A DNA stretch of 49,969 nucleotides from Prevotellaceae bacterium (GTDB lineage: Bacteria; Bacteroidota; Bacteroidia; Bacteroidales; Paludibacteraceae): contig JACJXK010000021.1 in assembly GCA_020636675.1 (NCBI GenBank), positions 1 through 49,969 of the forward strand. Reading direction: 5' to 3'. The notes under the pieces are model-generated. The model did no database searches. It worked only from the letters and a program-made list of their open reading frames with translations, and was not told where the DNA came from. Shown here in pieces: positions 7,936-16,762 of the stretch (positions within the stretch are counted from its first letter, which is position 1; every line of letters starts with the position of its first letter). The position numbers and the translations under genes were made by a program.

Positions 7936-8370
7936 ATGACAATGACACCTGCAAAAAGGAACCAAGACTGGATGCCAAACATCTTCAACGACTTTTTCGG
8001 AAACGAATGGCTCGACACGTTCAGCCACAAGGTCAATCCGTCCGTTCCGGCAATGAACATCATCGAAACAGACGATGAATTCAAAGTCGAGTTGGCAGCT
8101 CCAGGATTGAAGAAGGAAGACTTCAAGGTACATGTGGACAATAACGAGCTCATCATCTCCGTGGAGAAAAAGACAGAAACGGAAGACAAAAAAGGCAAAT
8201 ATCTACGACGTGAATTTGGCTACACACAGTTCAAACAGACCCTGCTCTTGCCAGACAATGTAGACAAGGAACACATCGAAGCAAAACAAGACCATGGAGT
8301 GCTCTCCATCAACATCAAGAAAAAGAACAAAGAAGAGCACCCTAACACAAAACCGATTGAAGTAAAGTGA
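7936..8370 (+). CDS. Small heat-shock protein, Hsp20/alpha-crystallin family
   Basis: 144-aa ATP-independent holdase chaperone. The alpha-crystallin domain spans about 35-130 and contains ELAAPGLKKEDFKVHV and the diagnostic GVLSINI near its end. The C-terminal KPIEVK supplies the IxV-type tail motif that docks between subunits. The start at 7936 follows an AAGGAGGA sequence at 7920-7927, an unusually strong Shine-Dalgarno for this phylum, which suggests high expression. No heat-shock operator (CIRCE type) is visible in the 186-bp gap upstream, so control is unknown. Confidence 0.92.
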   Translation: MTMTPAKRNQDWMPNIFNDFFGNEWLDTFSHKVNPSVPAMNIIETDDEFKVELAAPGLKKEDFKVHVDNNELIISVEKKTETEDKKGKYLRREFGYTQFKQTLLLPDNVDKEHIEAKQDHGVLSINIKKKNKEEHPNTKPIEVK

Positions 8371-8517
8371 TACGTGCTGCTTACAGCGCTGTGTAGTCGG
8401 AAAGCGCAGAACCTTTCCGTAGTTACCAAAGAACCTTACTTTTACGACATCACGTCGTGGGTGGGATAATCGAGGAAGACAACTGTCTGTATTGTCCAGA
8501 TTCCCATCAATTGGTTG

Positions 8518-8573
8518 CTATTCCCTCCGGAACGAACGACATTGGTCTGAAATTCCGAAGGGGATAGTTTTTT
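8518..8573 (+). terminator. Intrinsic terminator-like hairpin
   Basis: CTATTCCCTCCGGAA (8518-8532) pairs with TTCCGAAGGGGATAG (8553-8567) allowing G-U pairs, followed at once by TTTTTT. It lies about 150 bp past the heat-shock gene stop. Confidence 0.6.
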
Positions 8574-8654
8574 GTGGACAGACATGACCACGAAATCCGA
8601 TCAGTTTTAACCTGCCGTTTTCGACACCCAACTTTTTTATTCTACAAAAATTCT

Positions 8655-8662
8655 TATTTTTG
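8655..8662 (+). promoter_or_regulatory. Candidate -7 box for the POT transporter
   Basis: TATTTTTG, 29 nt before the start at 8692. The region around -33 is only T-rich (CTTTTTTAT). Confidence 0.45.
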
Positions 8663-8691
8663 CACCCCAGAAAAACTGAAAGAACAAAAAA

Positions 8692-10233
8692 ATGAGGACA
8701 AAACATCCAAAAGGTCTATACCTACTGTTTGTCACAGAGATGTGGGAACGGTTCAGCTACTACGGAATGAGAGCCATATTCACACTATATCTGGTCAAAG
8801 CCATGCTCCTCGACAAAGATATGGCATCCAACCTATATGGCAGTTACACCGGGTTCGTTTACCTCACGCCGCTCATCGGCGGATACGTGGCAGACCGATA
8901 TTGGGGCAACCGGAGGTCCATCTTCTTCGGCGGCATATTGATGGCCATCGGGCAACTGATGCTCTTCATCAGCGCCTCCTACTACACCAATTTCGACATT
9001 TCCAACATATTCCTCTACGGCGGATTGCTTTTTTTGGCCATCGGAAATGGATTTTTCAAACCCAACATCTCCACCATGGTGGGTCAACTCTACCCAAAGA
9101 ACGACGAACGGAAAGATTCTGCCTTCACCATCTTCTACATGGGTGTCAACATCGGAGCCTTCTTCTCCCCTCTTGTCTGCGGTGCATTGGGCGACACAGG
9201 CAGACCCGAAGATTTCAGATGGGGCTTCCTCATGGCATGCATCGGCATGATAATCGGAACTTTCATTTTCAAAATACTACAAAACAAATACATTGTCACG
9301 TCAGACAACCAGCCTATAGGTACAAAGCCCAACCGCAGCAGAGACCTCCAAACAAAGGGCATGGAGACAAAAAAGAATAAAAAAGACATAAAAAAGACAT
9401 TTATGTTCCTCCTCATCGAAGGCATACTCCTAAGTCTATTCCTACATTTCGGCTCCGACCTTTCAGGAGCCTGTATCTTCAGCTTTTGCATCACCATTCC
9501 CCTATTCATCATCACAGACAAGTCGCTCAGTATGGCCGAGAGGAAACACATCTGGGTGATATTCATCACTGCCTTTTTTGTCATCTTCTTTTGGGCAGCC
9601 TTCGAGCAGGCAGGAGCTTCCCTCACCTACTTTGCAGACGAACAGACGGATAGGAACCTCTTCGGATGGGAGATGCCGGCCAGCTATTTCCAATCTTTCA
9701 ATGCCATATTCATCGTACTATTAGCTCCACTATTCTCCATGCTCTGGCCTTGGCTTAAAAGACGAAAGATGGAGCCCTCCTCACCCTCCAAACAGGCATA
9801 TGGATTACTACTACTTGCAGTCGGGTACCTAATCATAGCCATCGGCGTGAAGGATGTTGAGCCCGGCATAAAAGTAAGTATGATATGGCTCATCAGCCTC
9901 TACCTCATCCACACACTCGGAGAACTCAGTCTGTCGCCCATAGGACTATCCATGGTCAACAAACTCTCGCCTGCCCGATTCTCATCCCTACTCATGGGCG
10001 TATGGTTCCTCTCGACCTCCACCGCCAACAAGTTTGCGGGAACATTGAGTTCTCTCTATCCCGAATTTGACCAGCACGGACAACTGACGCAAGCAAAAAC
10101 TATTTTAGGATTCCAGATAGACAGCCTATGCAGTTTCTTCATGATTTTTGTCGTCATGGCAGGCATCGCATCATTATTTCTATTCATCATCAGCAAGAAA
10201 CTACAAAAGATGATCAATGCGGCAGACCGATGA
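8692..10233 (+). CDS. POT/PTR family proton-coupled oligopeptide transporter
   Basis: 513-aa major-facilitator protein that imports di- and tripeptides with protons across the inner membrane. The first helix carries the ExxER signature (E16-x-x-E19-R20, in EMWERFSYYGMR) used for proton coupling. The PTR2 signature FYMGVNIGAFFSPLVCG is present at about 145-162. Around 14 hydrophobic segments are interrupted by a charged cytoplasmic stretch with many Lys near 205-235, typical of bacterial POT proteins. It is a single-gene unit with its own -7 box and converges on the metY-type gene, separated by a hairpin at 10252-10283. Confidence 0.92.
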   Translation: MRTKHPKGLYLLFVTEMWERFSYYGMRAIFTLYLVKAMLLDKDMASNLYGSYTGFVYLTPLIGGYVADRYWGNRRSIFFGGILMAIGQLMLFISASYYTNFDISNIFLYGGLLFLAIGNGFFKPNISTMVGQLYPKNDERKDSAFTIFYMGVNIGAFFSPLVCGALGDTGRPEDFRWGFLMACIGMIIGTFIFKILQNKYIVTSDNQPIGTKPNRSRDLQTKGMETKKNKKDIKKTFMFLLIEGILLSLFLHFGSDLSGACIFSFCITIPLFIITDKSLSMAERKHIWVIFITAFFVIFFWAAFEQAGASLTYFADEQTDRNLFGWEMPASYFQSFNAIFIVLLAPLFSMLWPWLKRRKMEPSSPSKQAYGLLLLAVGYLIIAIGVKDVEPGIKVSMIWLISLYLIHTLGELSLSPIGLSMVNKLSPARFSSLLMGVWFLSTSTANKFAGTLSSLYPEFDQHGQLTQAKTILGFQIDSLCSFFMIFVVMAGIASLFLFIISKKLQKMINAADR

Positions 10234-10251
10234 ATCCATAAAAAATTCAAT

Positions 10252-10283
10252 AAAAAAAGGAGGCTCGAAAAAATCGAACCTCC
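10252..10283 (-). terminator. Intrinsic terminator of the metY-type gene
   Basis: On the minus strand GGAGGTTCGA, a 5-nt loop, TCGAGCCTCC (one mismatch) and then seven T. Plus-strand transcripts from the POT gene would form the same hairpin without a T-run. Confidence 0.75.
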
Positions 10284-10383
10284 AAAAACCATTCAAAATA
10301 AGAAAAAATCCTCGTTCCTCGGACAAAGATGTCCTGAACTTTTTATGATTATCAAGAACCTTCGTACCATATCAATGTAAATC

Positions 10384-11676
10384 TCATATTTTCGCCAAAG
10401 CCTGATCCAAATCGGCCAAGAGGTCGTCAATATGCTCCGTTCCGATGGAGAGGCGGACAGTTCCCTGTTTGATACCCTGCTCCGCAAGCTCCCTTTCGTT
10501 CAGCTGAGAATGAGTAGTGCTGGCAGGATGGATAACCAAAGACTTCACGTCCGCCACATTGGCCAGAAGCGAGAAAATATCCAACGCATCGATAAACTTC
10601 TGCGCCTCCTTCGCGCCACCCTTCACCTCAAAAGTAAAGATAGAACCGGCTCCGTTCGGGAAATAACGGTTGTACAGCGTATGGTCAGGACTATCCGGCA
10701 AAGAAGGATGGTTGACAGCCGCCACCTTTGGGTGGGCATTCAGAAAATCGACAATCTTCAAGGCATTCGATACATGACGCTCCACCCTTAGAGACAAAGT
10801 CTCCAGTCCCTGTAAAAGGATAAATGCATTGAACGGACTGATAGCGGCACCCGTATCACGGAGCAAGATTGCCCGAATACGGATTGCATAGGCTGCGGGT
10901 CCGGCCGCGTCAACGAAGCGAATGCCATGGTAACTAGCATCGGGCTCCGTCAGTTGCGGAAATTTGCCGGAAGCTTTCCAATCAAACTTTCCGCCATCCA
11001 CAATGACACCTCCCAAAGAAGAACCATGTCCGCCAATAAACTTGGTGGCAGAATGCACCACAATATCCGCTCCATGCTCTATCGGACGGATAAGATAAGG
11101 AGTACCAAACGTATTGTCCACAATCAACGGTATCTTATGGGCATGTGCGATAGCAGCAACCGCCTCTATGTCAATGATATTTGAATTAGGATTGCCCAAT
11201 GTTTCAAAAAACAGAGCCTTTGTCTCCGGCCTAATGGCCTTTTCAAACTCGGAGATGTCATTCGGATCAATGAAGGTAGTAGACACTCCATAGTCCTTCA
11301 GCGTATGGGCCAACAAATTGTATGTTCCGCCATAGATAGTCTTGGCCGCCACGATATGATCGCCCGCCTTGGCAATGTTCAGAAACGCGTAAGTGATGGC
11401 CGCCGCGCCAGAAGCCACCGCCAGACCGGCCACACCACCCTCCAACGCAGCCACCCGTTCTTCAAAGACGCCTTGCGTAGAGTTGGTCAGACGGCCATAT
11501 ATATTACCCGAATCCTGTAGGCTGAAACGGGCGGCAGCATAGGCCGAATCATGAAACACGTACGAAGTGGTCTGGTAGATAGGCACCGCCCTTGAATCCG
11601 TAGCCGGATCAGCATTCTCCTGTCCCACATGAAGTTGTAAAGTCTCGAAATGAAGTTTTTTATTTTTTGTATCCAT
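10384..11676 (-). CDS. metY: O-acetylhomoserine sulfhydrylase-type enzyme
   Basis: 430-aa cytoplasmic PLP enzyme of the Cys/Met metabolism family. It joins sulfide or methanethiol to O-acetylhomoserine to give homocysteine or methionine. The PLP lysine is K212 in HSATKFIGGHGSS. YGRLTNST near 60-67 and VPIYQTTSYVF near 31-41 are family landmarks. The 430-aa length fits the sulfhydrylase subgroup, which is longer than cystathionine gamma-synthase at about 380-400. It lies 218 bp downstream of cysK on the same strand, so both sulfur-assimilation genes may be co-controlled, though the gap is long for one operon and no cysK-type operator is seen before it. Confidence 0.9.
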   Translation of the reverse strand: MDTKNKKLHFETLQLHVGQENADPATDSRAVPIYQTTSYVFHDSAYAAARFSLQDSGNIYGRLTNSTQGVFEERVAALEGGVAGLAVASGAAAITYAFLNIAKAGDHIVAAKTIYGGTYNLLAHTLKDYGVSTTFIDPNDISEFEKAIRPETKALFFETLGNPNSNIIDIEAVAAIAHAHKIPLIVDNTFGTPYLIRPIEHGADIVVHSATKFIGGHGSSLGGVIVDGGKFDWKASGKFPQLTEPDASYHGIRFVDAAGPAAYAIRIRAILLRDTGAAISPFNAFILLQGLETLSLRVERHVSNALKIVDFLNAHPKVAAVNHPSLPDSPDHTLYNRYFPNGAGSIFTFEVKGGAKEAQKFIDALDIFSLLANVADVKSLVIHPASTTHSQLNERELAEQGIKQGTVRLSIGTEHIDDLLADLDQALAKI

Positions 11677-11862
11677 CTTACATTTTTTTAATATTAAACA
11701 AAAGAGTCCTTGAAAAAGAAACTCAAAAAAAAACTCAGAACGGGAAAATTGAAGAATGAAGAAACGTTGTCCGGTTCAAAGTCGGAAACGTAAGCCCCAA
11801 CCATTTACCACATTCTAGCTAAAAAGAAACCATTCTAAGCTTTCGAATAGACAATGACCGAC

Positions 11863-11882
11863 CACGTCTCAGGAAAGAGACG
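11863..11882. repeat. Small hairpin downstream of cysK
   Basis: ACGTCTC-aggaaa-GAGACGT, a 7-bp perfect stem beyond the cysK stop. With no T-run after it on the minus strand, it is at best a weak processing or pause site. Confidence 0.35.
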
Positions 11883-11894
11883 TACAGAAAACGA

Positions 11895-12842
11895 TCATAA
11901 AGGATATTCATCGAAAGCGTAAAGAATGGAAGACAAATAACGCTCGCCCGTATCCGGCAAGAGCGCCACGATGGTCTTCCCCTTATTCTCTGGACGGAGA
12001 GCCAGCTGATAAGCGGCATAGACAGCTGCACCCGAAGAGATGCCCACCAGCAGACCTTCCGTAGAAGAAAGCTCCCTGCTGGTGCGGATAGCATCGTCGT
12101 CCTGAACCGGGATGACCTCATCAATCACCCCCCTATTGAATGTAGACGGAACGAAACCGGCACCGATGCCCTGAATCTTATGGGCACCAGCCTTACCGCC
12201 AGAGATAACAGCAGACCCGGCAGGTTCGACAGCCACCACCTTAACCTTCGGATTGTGAGCCTTGAGAGCTTCTCCCACACCGGAGATTGTTCCACCAGTA
12301 CCTACTCCGGCAACAAAAATGTCCACTTTTCCGTCCGTATCACGCCAAACCTCCTCGCCCGTCGTTTTCCTATGAATAGCAGGATTGGCAGGATTCTCGA
12401 ACTGCTGCAAGATGATAGAGCCGGGAATCTCCTTCTTCAACGACTCCGCCTTCTCGATAGCTCCGGCCATACCCTTCGCACCCTCCGTAAGCTCCAACTT
12501 GGCACCCAACGCCTTTAATAGACTGCGACGCTCAATGCTCATCGTCTCCGGCATAGTCAAGATCAGCTTATACCCTTTCACCGAAGAGACGAAAGCCAAA
12601 CCAACACCCGTATTTCCGCTCGTCGGCTCGATGATGGTTCCTCCCGGTTTCAGAAGACCCCTCTTCTCTGCATCCTCTATCATGGCTACCGCTATACGGT
12701 CCTTCGCACTTCCCGCCGGATTAAAATACTCTAATTTAGCTATAACTCGGGCTTGTAACCCTTTTTTCCCATTAAAATGGGACAACTCCAGCAATGGCGT
12801 GTTGCCAATCAAATCTGTCAGTTGTTTTGCTACCTTTTCCAT
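11895..12842 (-). CDS. cysK: Cysteine synthase A (O-acetylserine sulfhydrylase)
   Basis: 315-aa PLP enzyme that makes L-cysteine from O-acetylserine and sulfide. The Schiff-base lysine is K47 in NPAGSAKDR. The substrate loop PTSGNTG is at 73-79, and the phosphate-binding GTGGTISG loop is near 176-183. Length and motifs match CysK rather than cystathionine beta-synthase. The promoter on the minus strand (-7 TAAGTTTG at 12915-12908) is overlapped by two inverted repeats that look like regulator binding sites. It is divergent from the LysM gene at 13200. Confidence 0.93.
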   Translation of the reverse strand: MEKVAKQLTDLIGNTPLLELSHFNGKKGLQARVIAKLEYFNPAGSAKDRIAVAMIEDAEKRGLLKPGGTIIEPTSGNTGVGLAFVSSVKGYKLILTMPETMSIERRSLLKALGAKLELTEGAKGMAGAIEKAESLKKEIPGSIILQQFENPANPAIHRKTTGEEVWRDTDGKVDIFVAGVGTGGTISGVGEALKAHNPKVKVVAVEPAGSAVISGGKAGAHKIQGIGAGFVPSTFNRGVIDEVIPVQDDDAIRTSRELSSTEGLLVGISSGAAVYAAYQLALRPENKGKTIVALLPDTGERYLSSILYAFDEYPL

Positions 12843-12907
12843 ATCCGTAACATTTATTTGTTTAACATACGTTTCATATCAAGAGAAGCAGTTTGCTTTT
12901 CACATTA

Positions 12908-12939
12908 CAAACTTACAGCAACCGCCCATCTTGGGCAAT
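12908..12939 (-). promoter_or_regulatory. cysK promoter
   Basis: Minus strand: ATTG (12939-12936), a 20-nt spacer, then TAAGTTTG (12915-12908), a good -7 box. The inferred leader is about 60 nt. Confidence 0.6.
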
Positions 12940-12956
12940 ACCCCGATAAGGGTATT
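12924..12956. promoter_or_regulatory. Candidate operator: two adjacent inverted repeats on the cysK promoter
   Basis: GCCCA-TCT-TGGGC (12924-12936) lies in the spacer between -33 and -7. AATACCC-cgataa-GGGTATT (12937-12956) abuts it and covers the -33 element. Being inside and upstream of the promoter, they are better explained as protein-binding sites than as a leader RNA. The regulator is not in the window. Confidence 0.5.
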
Positions 12957-13199
12957 CGGGCACGCACCTCCTACCCAACAAAGGAAATAAGTCATAACAA
13001 GCATACCATTCGGAGAGTTTATGATATTTTGCACGTCGGCATCTTTATATATTTAGTACTTTTTCTTAACTTCGCATGATTTTTAACCCATGGAGAGATA
13101 AATGCCGAATCTTTCTTATAGAGACACATAACTCACTATTGGGCAACAAGATATACATCACACAGATGCATATCCTCACATTATAGACAAAATTTATTC

Positions 13200-15884
13200 A
13201 TGATGAAAAAATATTTCATTAGCATTTCGTTATCTCTATCATTGTTTTTCCTTACAAACGCAATGGCACAAGAGGCGACCTACAAAACTAAAATCATTGA
13301 CGGAAAAGAATATTACGAATACCACGTCCAGACGAGCGAAGGGTTCTATTCCGTCTCGAAAAAGTTCCATGTTACAGAAACAGAAATAAAGGAAGCCAAT
13401 CCCGGCTCGGAAAAAGGACTTTCAAAAGGTTCCACCATCCTGATTCCCGTAAAAAGATACACGTTCCACAAAGTAGAGAAAAGCGAGACACTCTTCTCCT
13501 TAAAAGAGAAATACAACACCACCTACGACGAACTATACAAGCTAAATCCGACGTTAAAGAACGAAGGACTTAAATACGGCATGGAGATAAAAGTACCGAA
13601 GAAAGCCCAAACCAGCGGACAAGCCACCAAGGTTCAAACAAAAAGCCCAGAGGTAGCCAGCGTAAAGAAAGAGACAAAACCAGGGTTTACCACACACGAG
13701 GTGAAAAAGGGGGAAACACTATCCAGCATCAGCCGCACATTCGGAGTATCCACAGAAGAGATTCTACGGCTCAATCCAGATGCCAAAGACGGCGTAAAGG
13801 TAGGAAATATACTGATCATCCCGCCAGCCCATGCCAACACGGCAGTAACAACAAGCAGCAACGCCTCCTCTACGCCCAAAGCAAGTACGGAGAGACCTAA
13901 AATAATGTACAGGACACATAAAGTACAGAAGAAGGAGACGCTATTCAGCATCAGCCAAGACTATGGCGTGAGCCGAGAAGAGATTATCAAACTCAATCCA
14001 GGAGTGGATAAAGAGCTGGAGGTAGGGAAAGTGCTTACCATTCCAGAAAAGAGCCAGACAACAGCCGCCGCCGCTCCAAGCGCAAAAAGCAACATGTACA
14101 AAATCCATAAAGTACAGAAGAAGGAGACGCTATTCAGCATCAGCCAAGACTACGGCGTCAGCCAAGAAGAGATTATCAAACTCAATCCAGGAGTGGATAA
14201 AGAGCTGGAGGTAGGCAGAATGCTCTCCATCCCAGAGAAGGCACAGACGGCAGCAACCACAGCAACAGCCAGCAAAAGTAACATGCAACGCATACACAAA
14301 GTGCAGAAGAAGGAGACACTCTTCAGCATCAGCCAGGACTACGGAGTCACACCGGAGGAGATTGTCAAACTCAATCCAGGTGCAGACAAAAAGTTGAAGA
14401 AAGGCATGACATTGACCATACCACAGCCTACCCCTCCCGCACCTAAGGTTATGCACTACGGCACGCACACTGTAAAGAAAGGAGAAACGATCTTCAGCAT
14501 CAGCCAGCAATATGGCATCGGAAAAGACGACATCATCAAATACAATCCAAGTGTAGCCCAAGAACTGCAGGAAGGAAAAGTGCTTTTGATAGCACAAGAA
14601 GAGGGCAATCAAGGTGCGACAGCTCAAGCCAACGGATACAAGTTCCATAAGGTGCAGAAAGAAGAGACGCTTTTCAGTATCAGCCAAAAATACAACGTCA
14701 CACAGAATGAGATCATAAGTCTGAATCCGGACGTCAAAACCGAGCTGTTAAGCGACAAAGTGCTTCTGATTCCAGAAATCAGCTCCGCTGATATGGCGAC
14801 AGCTCCCAAAAACGAGGTGAATGTGGCATTAGCATTGCCGTTCAACTTCTCAGAAGTGACAGAAAATTCCGCATTGGACGGAAAAACGGAAAAATTCCTA
14901 GAATTATACCAAGGTATGCTCATTGCCATAGACAGCCTAAAACGCAGGGGATTGTCCATCAACTTGCACGTATACGACTCTGGCAATGATGAAACAGACG
15001 CAAAACTGATGTTAGCCCATTCCGAACTGAAAGACATGGATTTCATCATCGGTCCGGCCTACGCATCCCAGATAAAGATATTGGCAGACTATGCAGCCAT
15101 CCACAAGGTGAAGCTCATTGTTCCATTCTCTTCCAAATCAGAAGAGACCGTCAACAATCCTTACGTCTTCCAGATTAACACGCCCCAGGATCAGCACAAT
15201 TACCTGACGGCGAAAGCCATCATAGAGACATTCAAGGGAGCTAACATCGTACTTCTTAGTTTCAAGAACGATGTCTACAACACAAAAACAGCATTAAAAG
15301 ACACGCTGGGAAAGATGATGACCGCCCGTAATATAAAATTCAGGACGATAACATACAGCAGCATCGAATCACTGAAGAAGGAACTATCGGCGAAGGAGGA
15401 GAACGTTATAATCACCCTCACCAACAACCAAGTGGCCCTCAATCAGATACTACCGGTCATCAACATGATGGGCGACAAGTATACGGTGAGCACCGTAGGA
15501 TTTCCCGAATGGCAGAGCTACCAAAGCATCAGCAAAGATCTGTTCCGCGTCAACACATACATTCCGAGCACCTTCTATATCGAGTTTAAGAACGAAGATG
15601 TGAAGAGGTATCTTAAGTCATTCAGAGAAACATACAATGCGGAACCGGAGAACCTGCAACCCCAATACGGCATGTTAGGCTACGACCTGATGATGTACTT
15701 CTCCGATGCCGTATCCTGCTTCGGACATAACTTCGAAAATAAACTTACGGAGGTGAAATACAAACCCCTACAATCAGGATTGACATTCAAGAAAATCAGT
15801 GGCAACGGAGGCTATTACAACGGCAGTGTCTTCCTTACTAACCACAATCCACAAACGGGACTCTCTGCCGTTAAATTCGAATAA
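13200..15884 (+). CDS. Eight-LysM protein fused to a type-1 periplasmic-binding domain
   Basis: 894-aa exported protein. A signal peptide (MMKKYFISISLSLSLFFLTN, likely cut after AMA near residue 23) is followed by eight LysM modules at about 40-83, 87-133, 164-208, 238-282, 301-345, 364-408, 421-464 and 481-525. Residues 538-890 resemble type-1 periplasmic binding proteins (DMDFIIGPAYASQIKILADY and later segments). LysM binds the glycan of peptidoglycan; LpoA-like activators also pair wall roles with this binding fold, but direct homology to LpoA is not shown. Modules 4, 5 and 6 are near-identical and repeat every 189 bp, so the array has recently grown. The first module lacks the usual GETLxSI core. 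A PorT-like barrel follows after 15 bp, pointing to a shared cell-envelope job. Confidence 0.82.
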   Translation: MMKKYFISISLSLSLFFLTNAMAQEATYKTKIIDGKEYYEYHVQTSEGFYSVSKKFHVTETEIKEANPGSEKGLSKGSTILIPVKRYTFHKVEKSETLFSLKEKYNTTYDELYKLNPTLKNEGLKYGMEIKVPKKAQTSGQATKVQTKSPEVASVKKETKPGFTTHEVKKGETLSSISRTFGVSTEEILRLNPDAKDGVKVGNILIIPPAHANTAVTTSSNASSTPKASTERPKIMYRTHKVQKKETLFSISQDYGVSREEIIKLNPGVDKELEVGKVLTIPEKSQTTAAAAPSAKSNMYKIHKVQKKETLFSISQDYGVSQEEIIKLNPGVDKELEVGRMLSIPEKAQTAATTATASKSNMQRIHKVQKKETLFSISQDYGVTPEEIVKLNPGADKKLKKGMTLTIPQPTPPAPKVMHYGTHTVKKGETIFSISQQYGIGKDDIIKYNPSVAQELQEGKVLLIAQEEGNQGATAQANGYKFHKVQKEETLFSISQKYNVTQNEIISLNPDVKTELLSDKVLLIPEISSADMATAPKNEVNVALALPFNFSEVTENSALDGKTEKFLELYQGMLIAIDSLKRRGLSINLHVYDSGNDETDAKLMLAHSELKDMDFIIGPAYASQIKILADYAAIHKVKLIVPFSSKSEETVNNPYVFQINTPQDQHNYLTAKAIIETFKGANIVLLSFKNDVYNTKTALKDTLGKMMTARNIKFRTITYSSIESLKKELSAKEENVIITLTNNQVALNQILPVINMMGDKYTVSTVGFPEWQSYQSISKDLFRVNTYIPSTFYIEFKNEDVKRYLKSFRETYNAEPENLQPQYGMLGYDLMMYFSDAVSCFGHNFENKLTEVKYKPLQSGLTFKKISGNGGYYNGSVFLTNHNPQTGLSAVKFE

Positions 15885-15899
15885 TAAAAGGAAAAGAAT

Positions 15900-16634
15900 A
15901 TGCGCAAGATACTATTTTTCATCTTCATATCCCTATTCTGTTCTGCTTCTGCCCAACGCAGCAAGTTCAAACAGGAAATTCAACTTGGCGTCAATGGTGG
16001 CGTCAACTTCGCGAAAGTCAGTTTTCTTCATAACGACAAGAACAGTAACAGTAGATATCTAGGGACACTAGGAATGCGACAAGGCCTGAAGGCGGGAATT
16101 TCGGCCAGATATATCTCGCAGAAGCATTTTGGAGTACTAATGGAGCTCAACTATGTGGAAGGAGGATGGAAAGAGAAATTCAAAAACGAAAACATACTGA
16201 ACGATGTAGATGTCAGAGGTTTAACCTTGGAACGAAGTCTGGGATACCTCGAACTCCCTATCCTAGCGCACATCTATTTCGGAAAGAACTTCAGATATTT
16301 CTTCAACCTCGGACCGAAATTCGGAGTACTTGTCAACAGCGGAGATTTGAAGACGAACTACCCGGTAGACAGCAAAACCTTTCAGGTAGGGAAACTGGAC
16401 GACCCAAGAATAGACAACAACGCCAGCTACCGTAAAGTAGATTACGGACTCTCCATCGGAGCCGGCATAGACATCCCTATCTGGCGCACACGCACCACGT
16501 TGGAGGGAAGATACACATTCGGATTCGGAGACATCTATTCCAATTCGAAGTCAGACCTCTACCAACGTTCCAACAACCAGATGGTAGCTGTCACGATGAC
16601 AGTTCTTTTACCCGTTCTGGAATTTTACAGATAA
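15900..16634 (+). CDS. PorT-like outer-membrane beta-barrel protein
   Basis: 244-aa protein with a signal peptide (MRKILFFIFISLFCSASAQ, cut near residue 19). Alternating polar and hydrophobic strands then run throughout, ending in an aromatic residue near the C-terminus (…VLEFYR), as in the small outer-membrane barrels of the PorT / OMP_b-brl_2 type. Strand-like pieces include LGVNGGVNFAKV, GLKAGISARYIS and YGLSIGAGIDIPI. Some PorT relatives take part in type IX secretion, but membership of the broad family does not prove that. It lies 15 bp after the LysM protein, so the two are probably co-expressed and may meet across the periplasm. Confidence 0.75.
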   Translation: MRKILFFIFISLFCSASAQRSKFKQEIQLGVNGGVNFAKVSFLHNDKNSNSRYLGTLGMRQGLKAGISARYISQKHFGVLMELNYVEGGWKEKFKNENILNDVDVRGLTLERSLGYLELPILAHIYFGKNFRYFFNLGPKFGVLVNSGDLKTNYPVDSKTFQVGKLDDPRIDNNASYRKVDYGLSIGAGIDIPIWRTRTTLEGRYTFGFGDIYSNSKSDLYQRSNNQMVAVTMTVLLPVLEFYR

Positions 16635-16713
16635 TATTTATAAAAATCACGCAGCAACAAAAAAAGACAAGGATAGAAATATCCGTTCCCGTTTCTGCCT
16701 GACTTTAATCAAA

Positions 16714-16747
16714 AAAAAAGCTTCGTCTGGAATGACGAAGCTTTTTT
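16714..16747. terminator. Bidirectional intrinsic terminator
   Basis: AAAAAAGCTTCGTC (16714-16727), a 6-nt loop, then GACGAAGCTTTTTT (16734-16747): a 14-bp perfect stem with T-runs on both strands. It separates the convergent barrel gene and ABC-F gene. Confidence 0.9.
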
Positions 16748-16762
16748 GACTCATACTGTTTT

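Larger units (their letters stand above)
8371..8691. other. Non-coding gap: terminator plus POT promoter
   Basis: No gene seen. The gap holds the terminator-like hairpin at 8518-8573 and a -7 box at 8655-8662. Other small inverted repeats (for example ACGACATCACGTCGT near 8444) are weak. Confidence 0.5.
12843..13199. other. Divergent control region between cysK and the LysM gene
   Basis: Apart from the cysK promoter and its inverted repeats (12908-12956), a partial -7-like TAACTTCG occurs near 13067 for the plus-strand gene. No ORF or known riboswitch core is recognisable. Confidence 0.5.

Noticed and set aside
7632..8078. 148-codon plus-strand ORF spanning the end of the AlkD gene and start of the heat-shock gene
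   Set aside because: It overlaps two well-supported genes in another frame and has no domain pattern.
8574..9380. 268-codon ORF over the POT gene
   Set aside because: A shadow of the transporter; His/Arg-rich translation typical of an out-of-frame reading.
12843..12960. SAM or other riboswitch in the cysK leader
   Set aside because: The inverted repeats lie at and upstream of the promoter, not in the transcribed leader, and no known riboswitch core is visible.
13911..14480. CRISPR array or assembly artefact at the tandem repeats
   Set aside because: The 189-bp units are in-frame LysM coding repeats with diverging edges, not short repeats with unique spacers.
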